From: JAJFVC01 sp039698075
Lineage (GTDB): Bacteria > Planctomycetota > Planctomycetia > Pirellulales > Thermoguttaceae
NCBI GenBank assembly: GCA_039698075.1
Contig: JBDKTJ010000118.1
Coordinates: forward strand, 1-24,888
Direction of reading: 5' to 3'
Length of the DNA: 24,888 nucleotides
Below, piece after piece: positions 15,138 through 23,237 of the stretch. A program made the translations under genes and the position numbers. The notes under the pieces were generated by a model, which searched no databases, was not told the origin of the DNA, and saw only the letters and a list, made by a program, of their open reading frames with translations. How positions within the stretch are numbered: position 1 is the stretch's first letter; the number at the start of each line of letters is the position of its first letter.

Positions 15138-15254
15138 GGCAGCATCCGTCCTAGGTGGGCACAAAAGAACTCCGAGGCTTCTTTGTGCGAAGGGGGGAGG
15201 GAATCGGTGGCGGCGAGCAGGCCGGGAAACGGGTCCTGTTTCCCAACCTACCGA

Positions 15255-15283
15255 AGCATAGGTCATTTTCCTCACCATGTCAA
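15255..15283 (-). promoter_or_regulatory. Sigma-70-like promoter for the S41 protease
   Basis: On the minus strand: perfect TTGACA (15283-15278), a 17-base spacer and TATGCT (15260-15255; 4 of 6). The start would be near 15248, leaving a leader of about 110 bases. A seven-pair hairpin (15224-15244) would begin almost at the 5' end of the transcript. Confidence 0.6.
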
Positions 15284-15489
15284 AATACCGACGTCGGAAT
15301 TTTGTGCGATTATCCACTACAACCGGCAAGGTCGGGGCCGCGGAAGTCGTTTGGCAACGCCTATCCCCGACTCTGACGCAAAGTTGCGACGCTCCGCTTT
15401 TACCGAGGATGAACAAGGCGAAAGATGATCGGGGGGGAACTTGCCAAAAAACCTTCGGTTTTGGGAATCCTGATGGGACGGGGTGCGTC

Positions 15490-15495
15490 TATAAT
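15490..15495 (+). promoter_or_regulatory. Perfect -10 box placed for a leaderless transcript
   Basis: TATAAT ends six bases before the A of ATG 15502, so RNA would normally start at or next to that A. No TTGACA-like -35 is present at 16-19 bases; TTGGGA at 15461 is too far away. Confidence 0.5.
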
Positions 15496-15501
15496 AGAAG
15501 A

Positions 15502-18500
15502 ATGGGAAACGAGTCAAAACCGATGCCAAACCCGTCCAACCCGTCGCCGCCGGTTGACGCGACCAGCCCCTGCGAATCCATGATTCGGCAGCGGATCGCC
15601 CAGACACAGCGTCAGGTCAAAGGCGTCGATCTGGTCGGCGGCATTTTGACGCTGGTCATCGGCGCCGTGGTCTATTTGCTGGCGGCCGCCGTGGTTGACC
15701 ATTGGGTAGTTGACGGCGGACTGGGATTTTGGGGCCGCTGGTGGCTTTGCCTCGCGTTTTGGATCGGTGTGGCGGTCGTCTTTGTGCGTCAACTGTTGCC
15801 GTCGCTCCGTTGGCGCATCCATCCGCTGTTTGCCGCATCGACGATCGAGCAAAGCCGTCCGTCGCTGAAAAACAGCCTGATCAACTTCCTGTTGCTTCGC
15901 GGCCATCGGCGGGAAGTGGCCTCGCCCATCTATCAAGCCATCGAACGGCGAGCCGCCGCCGACCTGGCCGGCATCGAGTCGGACACGGCGGTTGATCGAA
16001 GCCGAGTGGTTCGTCTCGGGGTGGTGTTGGCCGGAGTGCTGGCCGTTTTCGCGATTTACCTGGTGGTCTCGCCCAAAAACCCGTTGCGGTCAGCCGCTCG
16101 CGTACTTTGGCCCTGGTCGGACGTCGGTGCGCCGACGCGCGTGGCGATTCGTGAAGTCCGGCCCGGCGATGTGGTCGCGTTTTACGGCGATCGGATCAAC
16201 GTTTCGGCGGAAATCGTCGGACTCGGCGACGAGGAATCGCCGCAGTTGTTTTACAGCACCGCCGACGGACAGACCGTCGAGCAAGGCGTGTCGATGACTC
16301 GGCCCAAGGGCGAGTACCGTTACCAGTGCGACTTGCCGCCCGATCCGTCGGGACTGCAGCAGAGTTGCGAGTATTGGATCGCCGTCGGCGACGCTCGGGG
16401 GCGACGCTATCGGGTCGCGGTGCAGGCGGCGCCCGCCATCGAGGTGGATCGCGTGACCTATCATTACCCCCCGCATCTCGGCCTGTCCGATCGAACCGTC
16501 CCGCGTCAAGGCGATCTTCGGGCGGTGGAAGGCACCGAAGTGACGATCCACGCCAAAGCGAACGTCGACATCAAGCCGGGCACCGCCGAAATCGATCTCG
16601 GCTGCACCGGACGCCACGGGCTTCGCATGAACGTCGCTGGCGGCGAGGCCACCGGACGTTTTACTTTGCGGTTGAAAACCCCGGAACCCAACGAGACCCT
16701 CAACGTCCCGACGGCGGAATATAACGTCTATCAGATTCGCTTCGCCGACGTCCAAGGACGGGACAATCCTCGGCCCATCCGCTACCCAATCGAAGTGTTG
16801 CCCGATCGCTCCGTCCAACCGCCCGCGTCGGACCCAAAGGACGCCGAAACGACCCATCGCGGACAACCGGAGAGGAAGGACGGCGACAACGCCCGTCGCG
16901 ACGCGGAACGGACTGCGGACGGACATGCGGAAACGAAGAATGCCGATGGCGCCCGCCATGGCGATGAAACAGCCGCCGACCGCCAGTCTTCACCGCCGGC
17001 CGGTGCAACCGGTTCTCCACAGTCCCCATCGCAACGCCAACCCAACGAACCGCAGTTGGCGTCTCAAACCGATCAACGACCGGAGCAACGGATCGATCCC
17101 GACTCGAATCCGGCCGACGCGATTCAGGAAATTTTGAACGACCGTAAGGAACAACAGGCGCCGTCGAAGGGCAATGCGTCGGACGGATCCGGCCAATCGT
17201 CCGCCGAAAAACAGCAATCCGGCCAGTCCCAATCGTCGGAGCAACCCTCGTCCGGCGATCGTCAGTCCGGGGGCGAGCAAAAGTCCGGCGGCGGTGAAAA
17301 GTCTGGCGAGTCGCAACCGCAATCCGGCGGAGGAACGTCGGGCCAATCGCAAAAAAAATCTGACCAGCAAAAATCCGACGATCAACCGCAACCGTCAAGC
17401 GGCGACCAATCGCAGTCGTCGTCCGCTTCCCAACAACCATCGGAAGGCGGTTCGACCTCATCCGCCCAGCAAAAGCCCTCAGTACAGCCGTCGTCCGACC
17501 GCAGTCAGGAAAAGTCGGAGTCGGCGGCGTCTGAGGCCAAAGATCAACAAGACCGTAGCTCGGAGCAGTCCAAGGGCGAGCGTCAGAAGGCCGATGACGC
17601 CGGTGGTCAAGGCAGCAAGAATCCATCGAGCGGCGGCGGCAAAGATCAATCGCCGCAACCCGGTGGCCAGTCTTCCGAAAAACAGAATTCGTCGGGTCAG
17701 GCCGGCGGCCAGAAATCGGACGATGCAAAATCCGACGGCCAGAAGTCCGAGGGCCAAAAAACCGACGGGGGCCGTGGGGACGGCGACAAGACGAACACCG
17801 ATCGCCGCGATGGCAAACCATCGCCCGGCAAGCCTATGAAAACGGAAGACGGTCAGATTGGAAAGACAAAGTCCGAGCAGCCGACCGATGAAAAACCGGA
17901 TGCCCAAGCGACCGACGGCCAACCGGCCGGAACCAAGTCCGGCGATTCCCGAACGTTGCAACCCAGTCGCGAGGAGTCGGCCGAGCGAAAGCAGGCGGGC
18001 TTGCCGCAGTCCGGCGATCAACCGAAACCGGAAAAAGGTCAAGGCGTCGAGAATCCTGCCGTGCAGCCCAAGGGCGACGCTTCCCAGTCGCAATCGCAAC
18101 AACAATCGCCCAAAGAAATCGGTTCGTCTCGTCCGTCGACCGGCGGTCCGGGCAGCCGCAAGTCCTCGTCTGAGGGTACGGATCGAAAACCGTCGGAATC
18201 GGGCACAAACGCGGAAAATGTGTCGGACAAGGCTAAGGGCGCGAGTGCGGACAACGCCGAGAAAAAACAGTCCACCGGCGCGTCGAGCGGTTCGCCGGCG
18301 GATGGCCAAAAATTGGCGAACCAACCGTCGGACTCCAACTTGCCGGCTGGGACGTCCAAAAATCAGGACGCCGCCAAACGATCTGGGGTGAGTGAAGAAA
18401 AAACGCCGCCGTCGGATGCCCGTCCCAGTGGAGCGTCGTCCGAGGAGCCGTCGGGGCCGTCGTCCAACAAGTCAGCCGAAGTCGATGTGATGGATCAGCA

Positions 18501-19038
18501 AGCCAAGGGAACCCGGCCGACCGACAAACCGGTGGCGGATCGTTCAAAGTTAGGCGGTCAACCGGGCAAGCCATCTGACGAGAAGCCGACGGCGGAGCCG
18601 ACCGAGGCGGTGGCCGATCAAGCCAATTTGGAATATGCCCGCCGACAGACCGAACTGGCGCTGGAATATCTGCGAGACCAGTTGGCCCAAGAGAAACCCA
18701 AGCTGCTGGAGCGGCTCGGCTGGTCGAAAGAGGATGCTCAACGATTTCTGCAACGCTGGCAACAAATGCGAGAGTCAGCCTCGCAGCCAGGCGCCGACGG
18801 TCAATCGGCGAGACAACGGCTTGACGCAGAACTGCGTAGTCTCGGGCTGCGGCCCAAAACAGTCGAATTGCGGCATGGCGCCGTGCCGATCGATCGGTCG
18901 CAAGGCAATCGCGATGCGAGCCGATACGCCCCGCCGCCCGTGGATTGGGCCGAACAGTACCGCGAGTACACCCGGGGCGTGGCAGGCGAAGGCAGAGCCG
19001 ACGACAAACCAAACCGTCGTGAAAGCAGAGGACATTGA
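15502..19038 (+). CDS. Three-helix membrane protein with ~600-residue disordered tail (DUF4175/TIGR02302-like layout)
   Basis: A 1178-residue protein. There are three membrane helices at about 42-64, 76-96 and 169-190. Between them is an amphipathic segment (FAASTIEQSRPSLKNSLINFLLLR). A beta-rich domain of about 200-425 should face outward. Residues about 433-1036 are one long low-complexity stretch rich in Ser, Gln, Lys, Asp, Gly and Pro with loose repeats such as GQKSDGQKSEGQ. A helical segment (about 1040-1100, LEYARRQTELALEYLRDQL) and a short folded-looking end follow. Two or three N-terminal helices and a long Gln/Gly-rich tail recall DUF4175/TIGR02302 proteins; this match is by architecture only. 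I chose ATG 15502, as upstream codons precede the TATAAT; ATG 15523 is the alternative. Function unknown. Confidence 0.8.
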   Translation: MGNESKPMPNPSNPSPPVDATSPCESMIRQRIAQTQRQVKGVDLVGGILTLVIGAVVYLLAAAVVDHWVVDGGLGFWGRWWLCLAFWIGVAVVFVRQLLPSLRWRIHPLFAASTIEQSRPSLKNSLINFLLLRGHRREVASPIYQAIERRAAADLAGIESDTAVDRSRVVRLGVVLAGVLAVFAIYLVVSPKNPLRSAARVLWPWSDVGAPTRVAIREVRPGDVVAFYGDRINVSAEIVGLGDEESPQLFYSTADGQTVEQGVSMTRPKGEYRYQCDLPPDPSGLQQSCEYWIAVGDARGRRYRVAVQAAPAIEVDRVTYHYPPHLGLSDRTVPRQGDLRAVEGTEVTIHAKANVDIKPGTAEIDLGCTGRHGLRMNVAGGEATGRFTLRLKTPEPNETLNVPTAEYNVYQIRFADVQGRDNPRPIRYPIEVLPDRSVQPPASDPKDAETTHRGQPERKDGDNARRDAERTADGHAETKNADGARHGDETAADRQSSPPAGATGSPQSPSQRQPNEPQLASQTDQRPEQRIDPDSNPADAIQEILNDRKEQQAPSKGNASDGSGQSSAEKQQSGQSQSSEQPSSGDRQSGGEQKSGGGEKSGESQPQSGGGTSGQSQKKSDQQKSDDQPQPSSGDQSQSSSASQQPSEGGSTSSAQQKPSVQPSSDRSQEKSESAASEAKDQQDRSSEQSKGERQKADDAGGQGSKNPSSGGGKDQSPQPGGQSSEKQNSSGQAGGQKSDDAKSDGQKSEGQKTDGGRGDGDKTNTDRRDGKPSPGKPMKTEDGQIGKTKSEQPTDEKPDAQATDGQPAGTKSGDSRTLQPSREESAERKQAGLPQSGDQPKPEKGQGVENPAVQPKGDASQSQSQQQSPKEIGSSRPSTGGPGSRKSSSEGTDRKPSESGTNAENVSDKAKGASADNAEKKQSTGASSGSPADGQKLANQPSDSNLPAGTSKNQDAAKRSGVSEEKTPPSDARPSGASSEEPSGPSSNKSAEVDVMDQQAKGTRPTDKPVADRSKLGGQPGKPSDEKPTAEPTEAVADQANLEYARRQTELALEYLRDQLAQEKPKLLERLGWSKEDAQRFLQRWQQMRESASQPGADGQSARQRLDAELRSLGLRPKTVELRHGAVPIDRSQGNRDASRYAPPPVDWAEQYREYTRGVAGEGRADDKPNRRESRGH

Positions 19039-19152
19039 TTCCGGTTCCAACGCCCAGTCTTTCGGTTCTCGCATTATGGAACGCGGCGATGGTTCGGTTG
19101 GCGACAGGTTTTACAGGACGCTGACGTCCCCCTCGGTAGCGTATTTTCGCTC

Positions 19153-19181
19153 TTGCACGACGGTCATCGTGGACGTAGAAT
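19153..19181 (+). promoter_or_regulatory. Candidate promoter for the nucleoside hydrolase gene
   Basis: TTGCAC (19153-19158; 3 of 6), a 17-base spacer and TAGAAT (19176-19181; 5 of 6). Transcription would start near 19188, about 42 bases before ATG 19231. Confidence 0.4.
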
Positions 19182-19230
19182 AGTCTGGAATGCCGTAAAG
19201 TCTATCGCTGTCTCAAGATACGAGGATGCC

Positions 19231-20163
19231 ATGGCCAGGAAGGTGATTATCGACGTCGACCCGGGCATTGACGACGCCATGGCCTTGTGCATGGCTTTAT
19301 CGAATCCCGAGTTGGACGTTCTCGCCGTGACGGCGGTCGGGGGCAACGTGGCGCCGGCCCAGGCCACTCGTAATGTCCAAGCGATCATCGAGCAGCTCGA
19401 TCCGCCGCGTTGGCCGCGATTGGGGGCGGCCTCGGAGCCCGACAACCGGTTGGCCGTGGATCGTCGCAGCCTTTACGGCGCCGATGGGCTGGGCGGCGCC
19501 GGGTTCGTCGTGGCCGAACGCCAGCACCTGCTGCCTTCCGAAAAAGTCATTTGCGATCAGGTGCGCGACGCCCCGCATTCCGTGACGCTCATTGCGTTGG
19601 GCCCGCTGACGAATATCGCCCGGGCGTTCATGCGCGATCCCGAGCTGCCATCGTTGGTCGGACGAATCGTCATCATGGGCGGCACGGTCGCCGGACCGGG
19701 CAACATCACGCCGGCCGCCGAGTTCAATATGTATTGCGATCCGACTTCGGCCCAGGCGGTTTTTCGTTCGCCATCCACCAAGACGCTGATTCCGTTGGAC
19801 GTGACCAATCGGATCGAGTTGAGCTACGATCTGTTCAATCAACTGCCCAGCGAGTCGACGCGCGTGGGCCGGCTGTTGCGCAAATTGCTGCCGGCGGCGT
19901 TTCGCGGGTATCGCCAACAGTTCGGGCTTGAAGGCATCCACGTTCACGATTCGGTGACGCTTTCGGCCGTCGCGCACCCGGAACTATTCACGATGAAATC
20001 GATGGCCGGCGACGTCGAAACGCAAGGCGAGTTGACCACCGGCGCGACGGTGTTCGATCGGCGTCGCGTGCCTGCGTGGCGTCACAACATGGAGGTGGCC
20101 GTCGACATGCAAAAAGACGCCGTGGTCGAGGCGATTCTTCGGGATTTAGCCGCCGCCCAATGA
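19231..20163 (+). CDS. Inosine-uridine preferring nucleoside hydrolase (IUNH family)
   Basis: A cytoplasmic enzyme that hydrolyses the N-glycosidic bond of ribonucleosides to base and ribose. The 310-residue length is usual for the family. The calcium and active-site set of the family is complete: the DVDPGIDDA motif with D8, D10, D14 and D15, N39 (VGGN), N158, N166 (EFNMYCDP), and H239-D240 (HVHDSV). Base preference cannot be read from the sequence. The start at 19231 has GAGGA shortly upstream and puts DVDPG at the usual place; the longer frame back to 19153 begins inside the promoter. An MFS transporter follows by 33 bases and may import the substrate. Confidence 0.93.
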   Translation: MARKVIIDVDPGIDDAMALCMALSNPELDVLAVTAVGGNVAPAQATRNVQAIIEQLDPPRWPRLGAASEPDNRLAVDRRSLYGADGLGGAGFVVAERQHLLPSEKVICDQVRDAPHSVTLIALGPLTNIARAFMRDPELPSLVGRIVIMGGTVAGPGNITPAAEFNMYCDPTSAQAVFRSPSTKTLIPLDVTNRIELSYDLFNQLPSESTRVGRLLRKLLPAAFRGYRQQFGLEGIHVHDSVTLSAVAHPELFTMKSMAGDVETQGELTTGATVFDRRRVPAWRHNMEVAVDMQKDAVVEAILRDLAAAQ

Positions 20164-20196
20164 TTTGCGTTGACGTTCCCTCGCTTGAACGCGCCC

Positions 20197-21522
20197 ATGC
20201 GACGATGGCTTTTTCCAAAACTGGATTTGACGGGTGACGTCCGTCGCACGTTTCGGTTTCATCTGGCCTATGCGTTGTTGGACGCCGTTTGCGGTGGTGT
20301 CTTGCTGAATGTGCCGTTTGTGGCCTTGCGCGAAATCGGCGGCCAAAACTGGCAACTTCCGTTGCGCGACGGTTGTGCGGGCGTCGGCATGTTGGCCAGC
20401 CTGTACTTGGGCGGCTGGATGGCTTCGCGCCGCAAGATGCCGTTCGTGTTCGTGCCGGGTTTGCTGGCCGGTTGTTGTTCGCTGGCGATGGTCGTCGCGT
20501 TGGCTGCCGGCGACGCATTCTGGTTTCAGATGCTTTTCGGACTGGGCAGCATCTTCGAGTTGATCACGCGGCCGGCGATCGCGGCGATCTTGCGTCAAAA
20601 CTACCCGGTGGCGCACCGCGCCCGAATTACCGCTTCGGTTCGCCAATGGGCGTCGTTGGCCTTCGCCGTCAGCTTGATGGCGTCGGCTTGCGGATTGTCG
20701 CTGGCGGGTGGGCACGCGCGCATGGTTGCCGGCGCGGAGTTGGTCGGCGGCGCATCGCTCGGACTGGCGGCGTTCGTCTGCTTCCGCCGGATTCGCCCAC
20801 ACGAGGAATCCGTCGCGGCGGTCCGGCACGCGTTTCGGCTGGAAATCTTCAAAAACTTCCACAATGCCGTTGAGATCGTGACCCACGACGCGCGATATCG
20901 TCGGCATTTGTTAGGCTGTTTGATTGAGAACTTCTTCAATTTGCTCGGTTTATCGCTGCTGGCCGCGCTGTTGAGCAAGACGTTGGGATATGGCTATCTG
21001 GGCTGCGCGATGCTCATGCACGGATTGCCCACGCTGGCGGCTTTTGCGACCACGGGCTTTTTGGGGCGATGGTTCGACCGCGAAAGCCCGTGGATTTCTT
21101 GGGCGGCGATGCGGTTGGCCTTTGGACTCGACGCCTGGCTGTTGGCTGCGGCCGCGACGGTGGCCGGCTGGCTGCCGCCGATCGTGTTGCCGCTGCTGAT
21201 GGCGGGCCGATTGTTGCGCGGCGGTGCGCAAGGCGGATGGTGGATTCTCTGGTGGCAGATCGGCATCACCCATTTCGCGCCGCCCGGTGAAAATACCAGC
21301 CGATACGCGGCCATCATGACGTTTCTTTACGGGCTGACCCGACTGGCGGCCTCGCTGGTCGGCATAGGCTTGGCCGTTTGGAACGTCGCGCCAAGCACGC
21401 TTTTGTGGATCGGCGGCGCCGGCGTGATGTTTTCGGGCGTTTATTCGTTGGTCCAATCGCGACGCGAACAACGCCAGCATGGCCCGCGAACGTTTGCAGA
21501 GTTCGAGGCCCGATTCAATTGA
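20197..21522 (+). CDS. MFS-type membrane transporter
   Basis: A 441-residue protein with about eleven or twelve hydrophobic segments in two halves joined by a cytoplasmic stretch near residues 200-235 (basic, with RRIRPHEES). This is the usual layout of a major facilitator permease. The motif-A-like loop between helices 2 and 3 reads GGWMASRRKMP. The substrate is not readable; the nucleoside hydrolase just upstream suggests a nucleoside or sugar product, by inference. The start is uncertain: TTG 20170 would add nine residues and lie six bases after the hydrolase stop, but neither start has a clear binding site. It converges on the next gene across a hairpin. Confidence 0.75.
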   Translation: MRRWLFPKLDLTGDVRRTFRFHLAYALLDAVCGGVLLNVPFVALREIGGQNWQLPLRDGCAGVGMLASLYLGGWMASRRKMPFVFVPGLLAGCCSLAMVVALAAGDAFWFQMLFGLGSIFELITRPAIAAILRQNYPVAHRARITASVRQWASLAFAVSLMASACGLSLAGGHARMVAGAELVGGASLGLAAFVCFRRIRPHEESVAAVRHAFRLEIFKNFHNAVEIVTHDARYRRHLLGCLIENFFNLLGLSLLAALLSKTLGYGYLGCAMLMHGLPTLAAFATTGFLGRWFDRESPWISWAAMRLAFGLDAWLLAAAATVAGWLPPIVLPLLMAGRLLRGGAQGGWWILWWQIGITHFAPPGENTSRYAAIMTFLYGLTRLAASLVGIGLAVWNVAPSTLLWIGGAGVMFSGVYSLVQSRREQRQHGPRTFAEFEARFN

Positions 21523-21547
21523 CGGCCGCCGCGGCGAGGTCGGCCGT
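21522..21547. terminator. Candidate bidirectional hairpin terminator between convergent genes
   Basis: ACGGCCG (21522-21528) pairs with CGGCCGT (21541-21547) around a 12-base GC-rich loop. The hairpin fills the whole gap between the two stop codons, and its first base is the last base of the MFS stop. No T-run follows on either strand, so intrinsic termination would be weak. Confidence 0.4.
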
Positions 21548-23146
21548 TCAGTACCATTGGTATGCGTAACCGCGGAACTTTTGCAGCGACTCGCTTCGTC
21601 GCCGCGAATCTTTCGTCCACTCGGACCACTGATCGGCGTGGGCGTTCAAGGTTCGATGGACCAGCGAATCAGCCCCTTGATAGGCCGTCCATCCCTTGTT
21701 GCGGCGTTGTTGGGCCAGTTGTTCCGCGGTGATTTGCCGCTCGGCCAGCATGGCGGCAACGCCGTGGCTGATGATTGGATCGCTGCAGCGAAGCAACGGT
21801 AGTAGTTGCAAAACGCCTTCCGAATCGATGGGGTGGACGCTGATCTGCACCGAAGGCGCCAGATCGCCCGCCAAAATTCTGTGTACGTTGTAACGAACCA
21901 CGATGGCGTCGGTCGGCGCAAGGGCAAATAAGTAAACGGCCAGGGCCAAAGTCCAAAGCTGTCGCCGGATGAGCCAGAGAAAATTGTGGTTTCCGATGAT
22001 CTTCCAAACCACCATCGCAAAACCGACCACGACCGCCGAGATGCCGAGAAACCCGATTACGCGCATCCGCGTCATTCCGTTGAACCCGACGTAGATCAAC
22101 AGTCGATGATAAACGGCAATCGCCAGAATCATGTTTTCCAACGACCACAACCACGCGAGGCGTCGAAGACGCGGAAGCCGCGGATCTTGGAGCATGCCGC
22201 CGCGAAACGCCAACGACAACATTAAAGTGGCCAACGCTAAAGCGACCGTTAGCCAAGCCGCGCCTTCGTGGGCGTAACCCGAGTAATAAAATCCTTTCGG
22301 AAAAACTCGAAACCAAAGCGTATTGAACTCGAACGCCAGATAGACGGCGAACAACAAGATGACCGTTGTCAATGTGTTCCGCAGAGCCGCGTACCACGGC
22401 GACGGCGAATCGGAACCAACGGGCGACGAGTCCTCGTCACTGTCCAAGATTTCTTCGGTCGTTCGGCCGAGCATTGGCCGTAACAGCCCGACGGTTGTCC
22501 AAGCCGTCGCAACCCACAGAAGCATTTCCGGCACAGTTGGCGCAAACCGCTCCAGCCATTGTCGCACATCACGAAAAAACGTTACGAGATTAGGGTTGGC
22601 TAATATGAACAAGAGGCCAAAGACCACAAAGGCCGCCAATGGCAAGAGTACGGCAAGCCATCGGCCCGACGTCACCGCGTGATGTCTCGGTCGCTCTTTG
22701 AAGGAACGTTCATAATGGCAGAGACCGAAATAGCCGGCTGGAATGATCTGCACGGCCATGAAGACGGTCTCCAACACATGGGGACACACGCCCGACAGCG
22801 CCGCGGTGAACGCCGCCAACATCGCAATGGCAACGACAACTAACAACGGCGAACCGCACCAAACGAGTTTTGCCGTGGACGCCAGCAGAAGAACGCCGAC
22901 GACCCAAAAACTCCAACTTCGCAGCGGCGACGGAGTCTTGACCGTGTTGGAATCCTTGAATCGCGGCCCCGGTGAAGCCAACGTCAGCAGCACAGACGTT
23001 GCGGCAAAAAGGACCGCGAGGCCCGTAAATCCATGGCCGCGATAGAGGACCAAGTCGCTCAAGACAACCGTCCCGAGGATGGCAATCCCCTCTCGCCATT
23101 TCGCCGGCGGCCAAGGGCGTTCCGTAATCGGCTTGAAAGCGTCCAT
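21548..23146 (-). CDS. Polytopic membrane protein, DUF4173/DUF4153-like
   Basis: A 532-residue protein with about eleven to thirteen hydrophobic segments between about 20 and 430, and a soluble C-terminal domain of about 110 residues (QISVHPIDSEGVLQLLPLL onward). The segment FNTLWFRVFPKGFYYSGYAHEGAAWLTVALALAT and the later VGFNGMTRMRVIGFLG resemble DUF4173/DUF4153 membrane proteins; I am fairly but not fully sure. Function is unknown. The start at ATG 23146 has GGAG eight bases upstream, better than the longer frame to 23302, which would run across the promoter. It is transcribed separately from the fusion protein gene 91 bases upstream. Confidence 0.7.
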   Translation of the reverse strand: MDAFKPITERPWPPAKWREGIAILGTVVLSDLVLYRGHGFTGLAVLFAATSVLLTLASPGPRFKDSNTVKTPSPLRSWSFWVVGVLLLASTAKLVWCGSPLLVVVAIAMLAAFTAALSGVCPHVLETVFMAVQIIPAGYFGLCHYERSFKERPRHHAVTSGRWLAVLLPLAAFVVFGLLFILANPNLVTFFRDVRQWLERFAPTVPEMLLWVATAWTTVGLLRPMLGRTTEEILDSDEDSSPVGSDSPSPWYAALRNTLTTVILLFAVYLAFEFNTLWFRVFPKGFYYSGYAHEGAAWLTVALALATLMLSLAFRGGMLQDPRLPRLRRLAWLWSLENMILAIAVYHRLLIYVGFNGMTRMRVIGFLGISAVVVGFAMVVWKIIGNHNFLWLIRRQLWTLALAVYLFALAPTDAIVVRYNVHRILAGDLAPSVQISVHPIDSEGVLQLLPLLRCSDPIISHGVAAMLAERQITAEQLAQQRRNKGWTAYQGADSLVHRTLNAHADQWSEWTKDSRRRSESLQKFRGYAYQWY

Positions 23147-23185
23147 TGCGTCATCTCCATAAGAGCTGCGGAAGAGACGCCGTCT

Positions 23186-23214
23186 ATTTTGTTGCTTCTT
23201 TCGTGGGAAGTCAA
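23186..23214 (-). promoter_or_regulatory. Sigma-70-like promoter for the DUF4173-like gene
   Basis: On the minus strand: TTGACT (23214-23209; 5 of 6), a 17-base spacer and CAAAAT (23191-23186; 4 of 6). The start would be near 23179, 33 bases before ATG 23146. It lies in the short gap after the fusion protein gene. Confidence 0.5.
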
Positions 23215-23237
23215 GCCGGAACAAGAAGGGGACGCGA

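Larger units (their letters stand above)
15138..15501. other. Divergent intergenic region, 364 bases
   Basis: It lies between the S41 protease (minus) and the 1178-aa membrane protein (plus). It contains a hairpin in the protease leader, GGGAAAC-N7-GTTTCCC (15224-15244), and the protease promoter (15255-15283). It also contains a run of seven G (15431-15437), an imperfect stem CCAAAA(AA)CC-TTC-GGTTTTGG (15444-15464), and a perfect TATAAT at 15490-15495. The plus-strand frame is open across part of it, but the sequence does not look coding. Confidence 0.55.

Noticed and set aside
13476..15428. Long plus-strand ORFs opposite the S41 protease gene
   Set aside because: Both overlap a complete protease with signal peptide and catalytic residues, and show no domain of their own.
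15277..15501. 75-codon N-terminal extension of the large membrane protein
   Set aside because: It has no recognisable protein character and would start upstream of the perfect TATAAT. ATG 15502 is better.
16700..18324. Long minus-strand and alternative-frame ORFs opposite the low-complexity tail
   Set aside because: They are Arg- and Pro-rich mirror images of the Ser/Gln/Lys codons of the real gene, with no domain or ribosome-binding site.
16800..18600. CRISPR or tandem DNA repeat array
   Set aside because: The repetition is at the amino-acid composition level; there is no fixed repeat unit or spacer pattern in the DNA.
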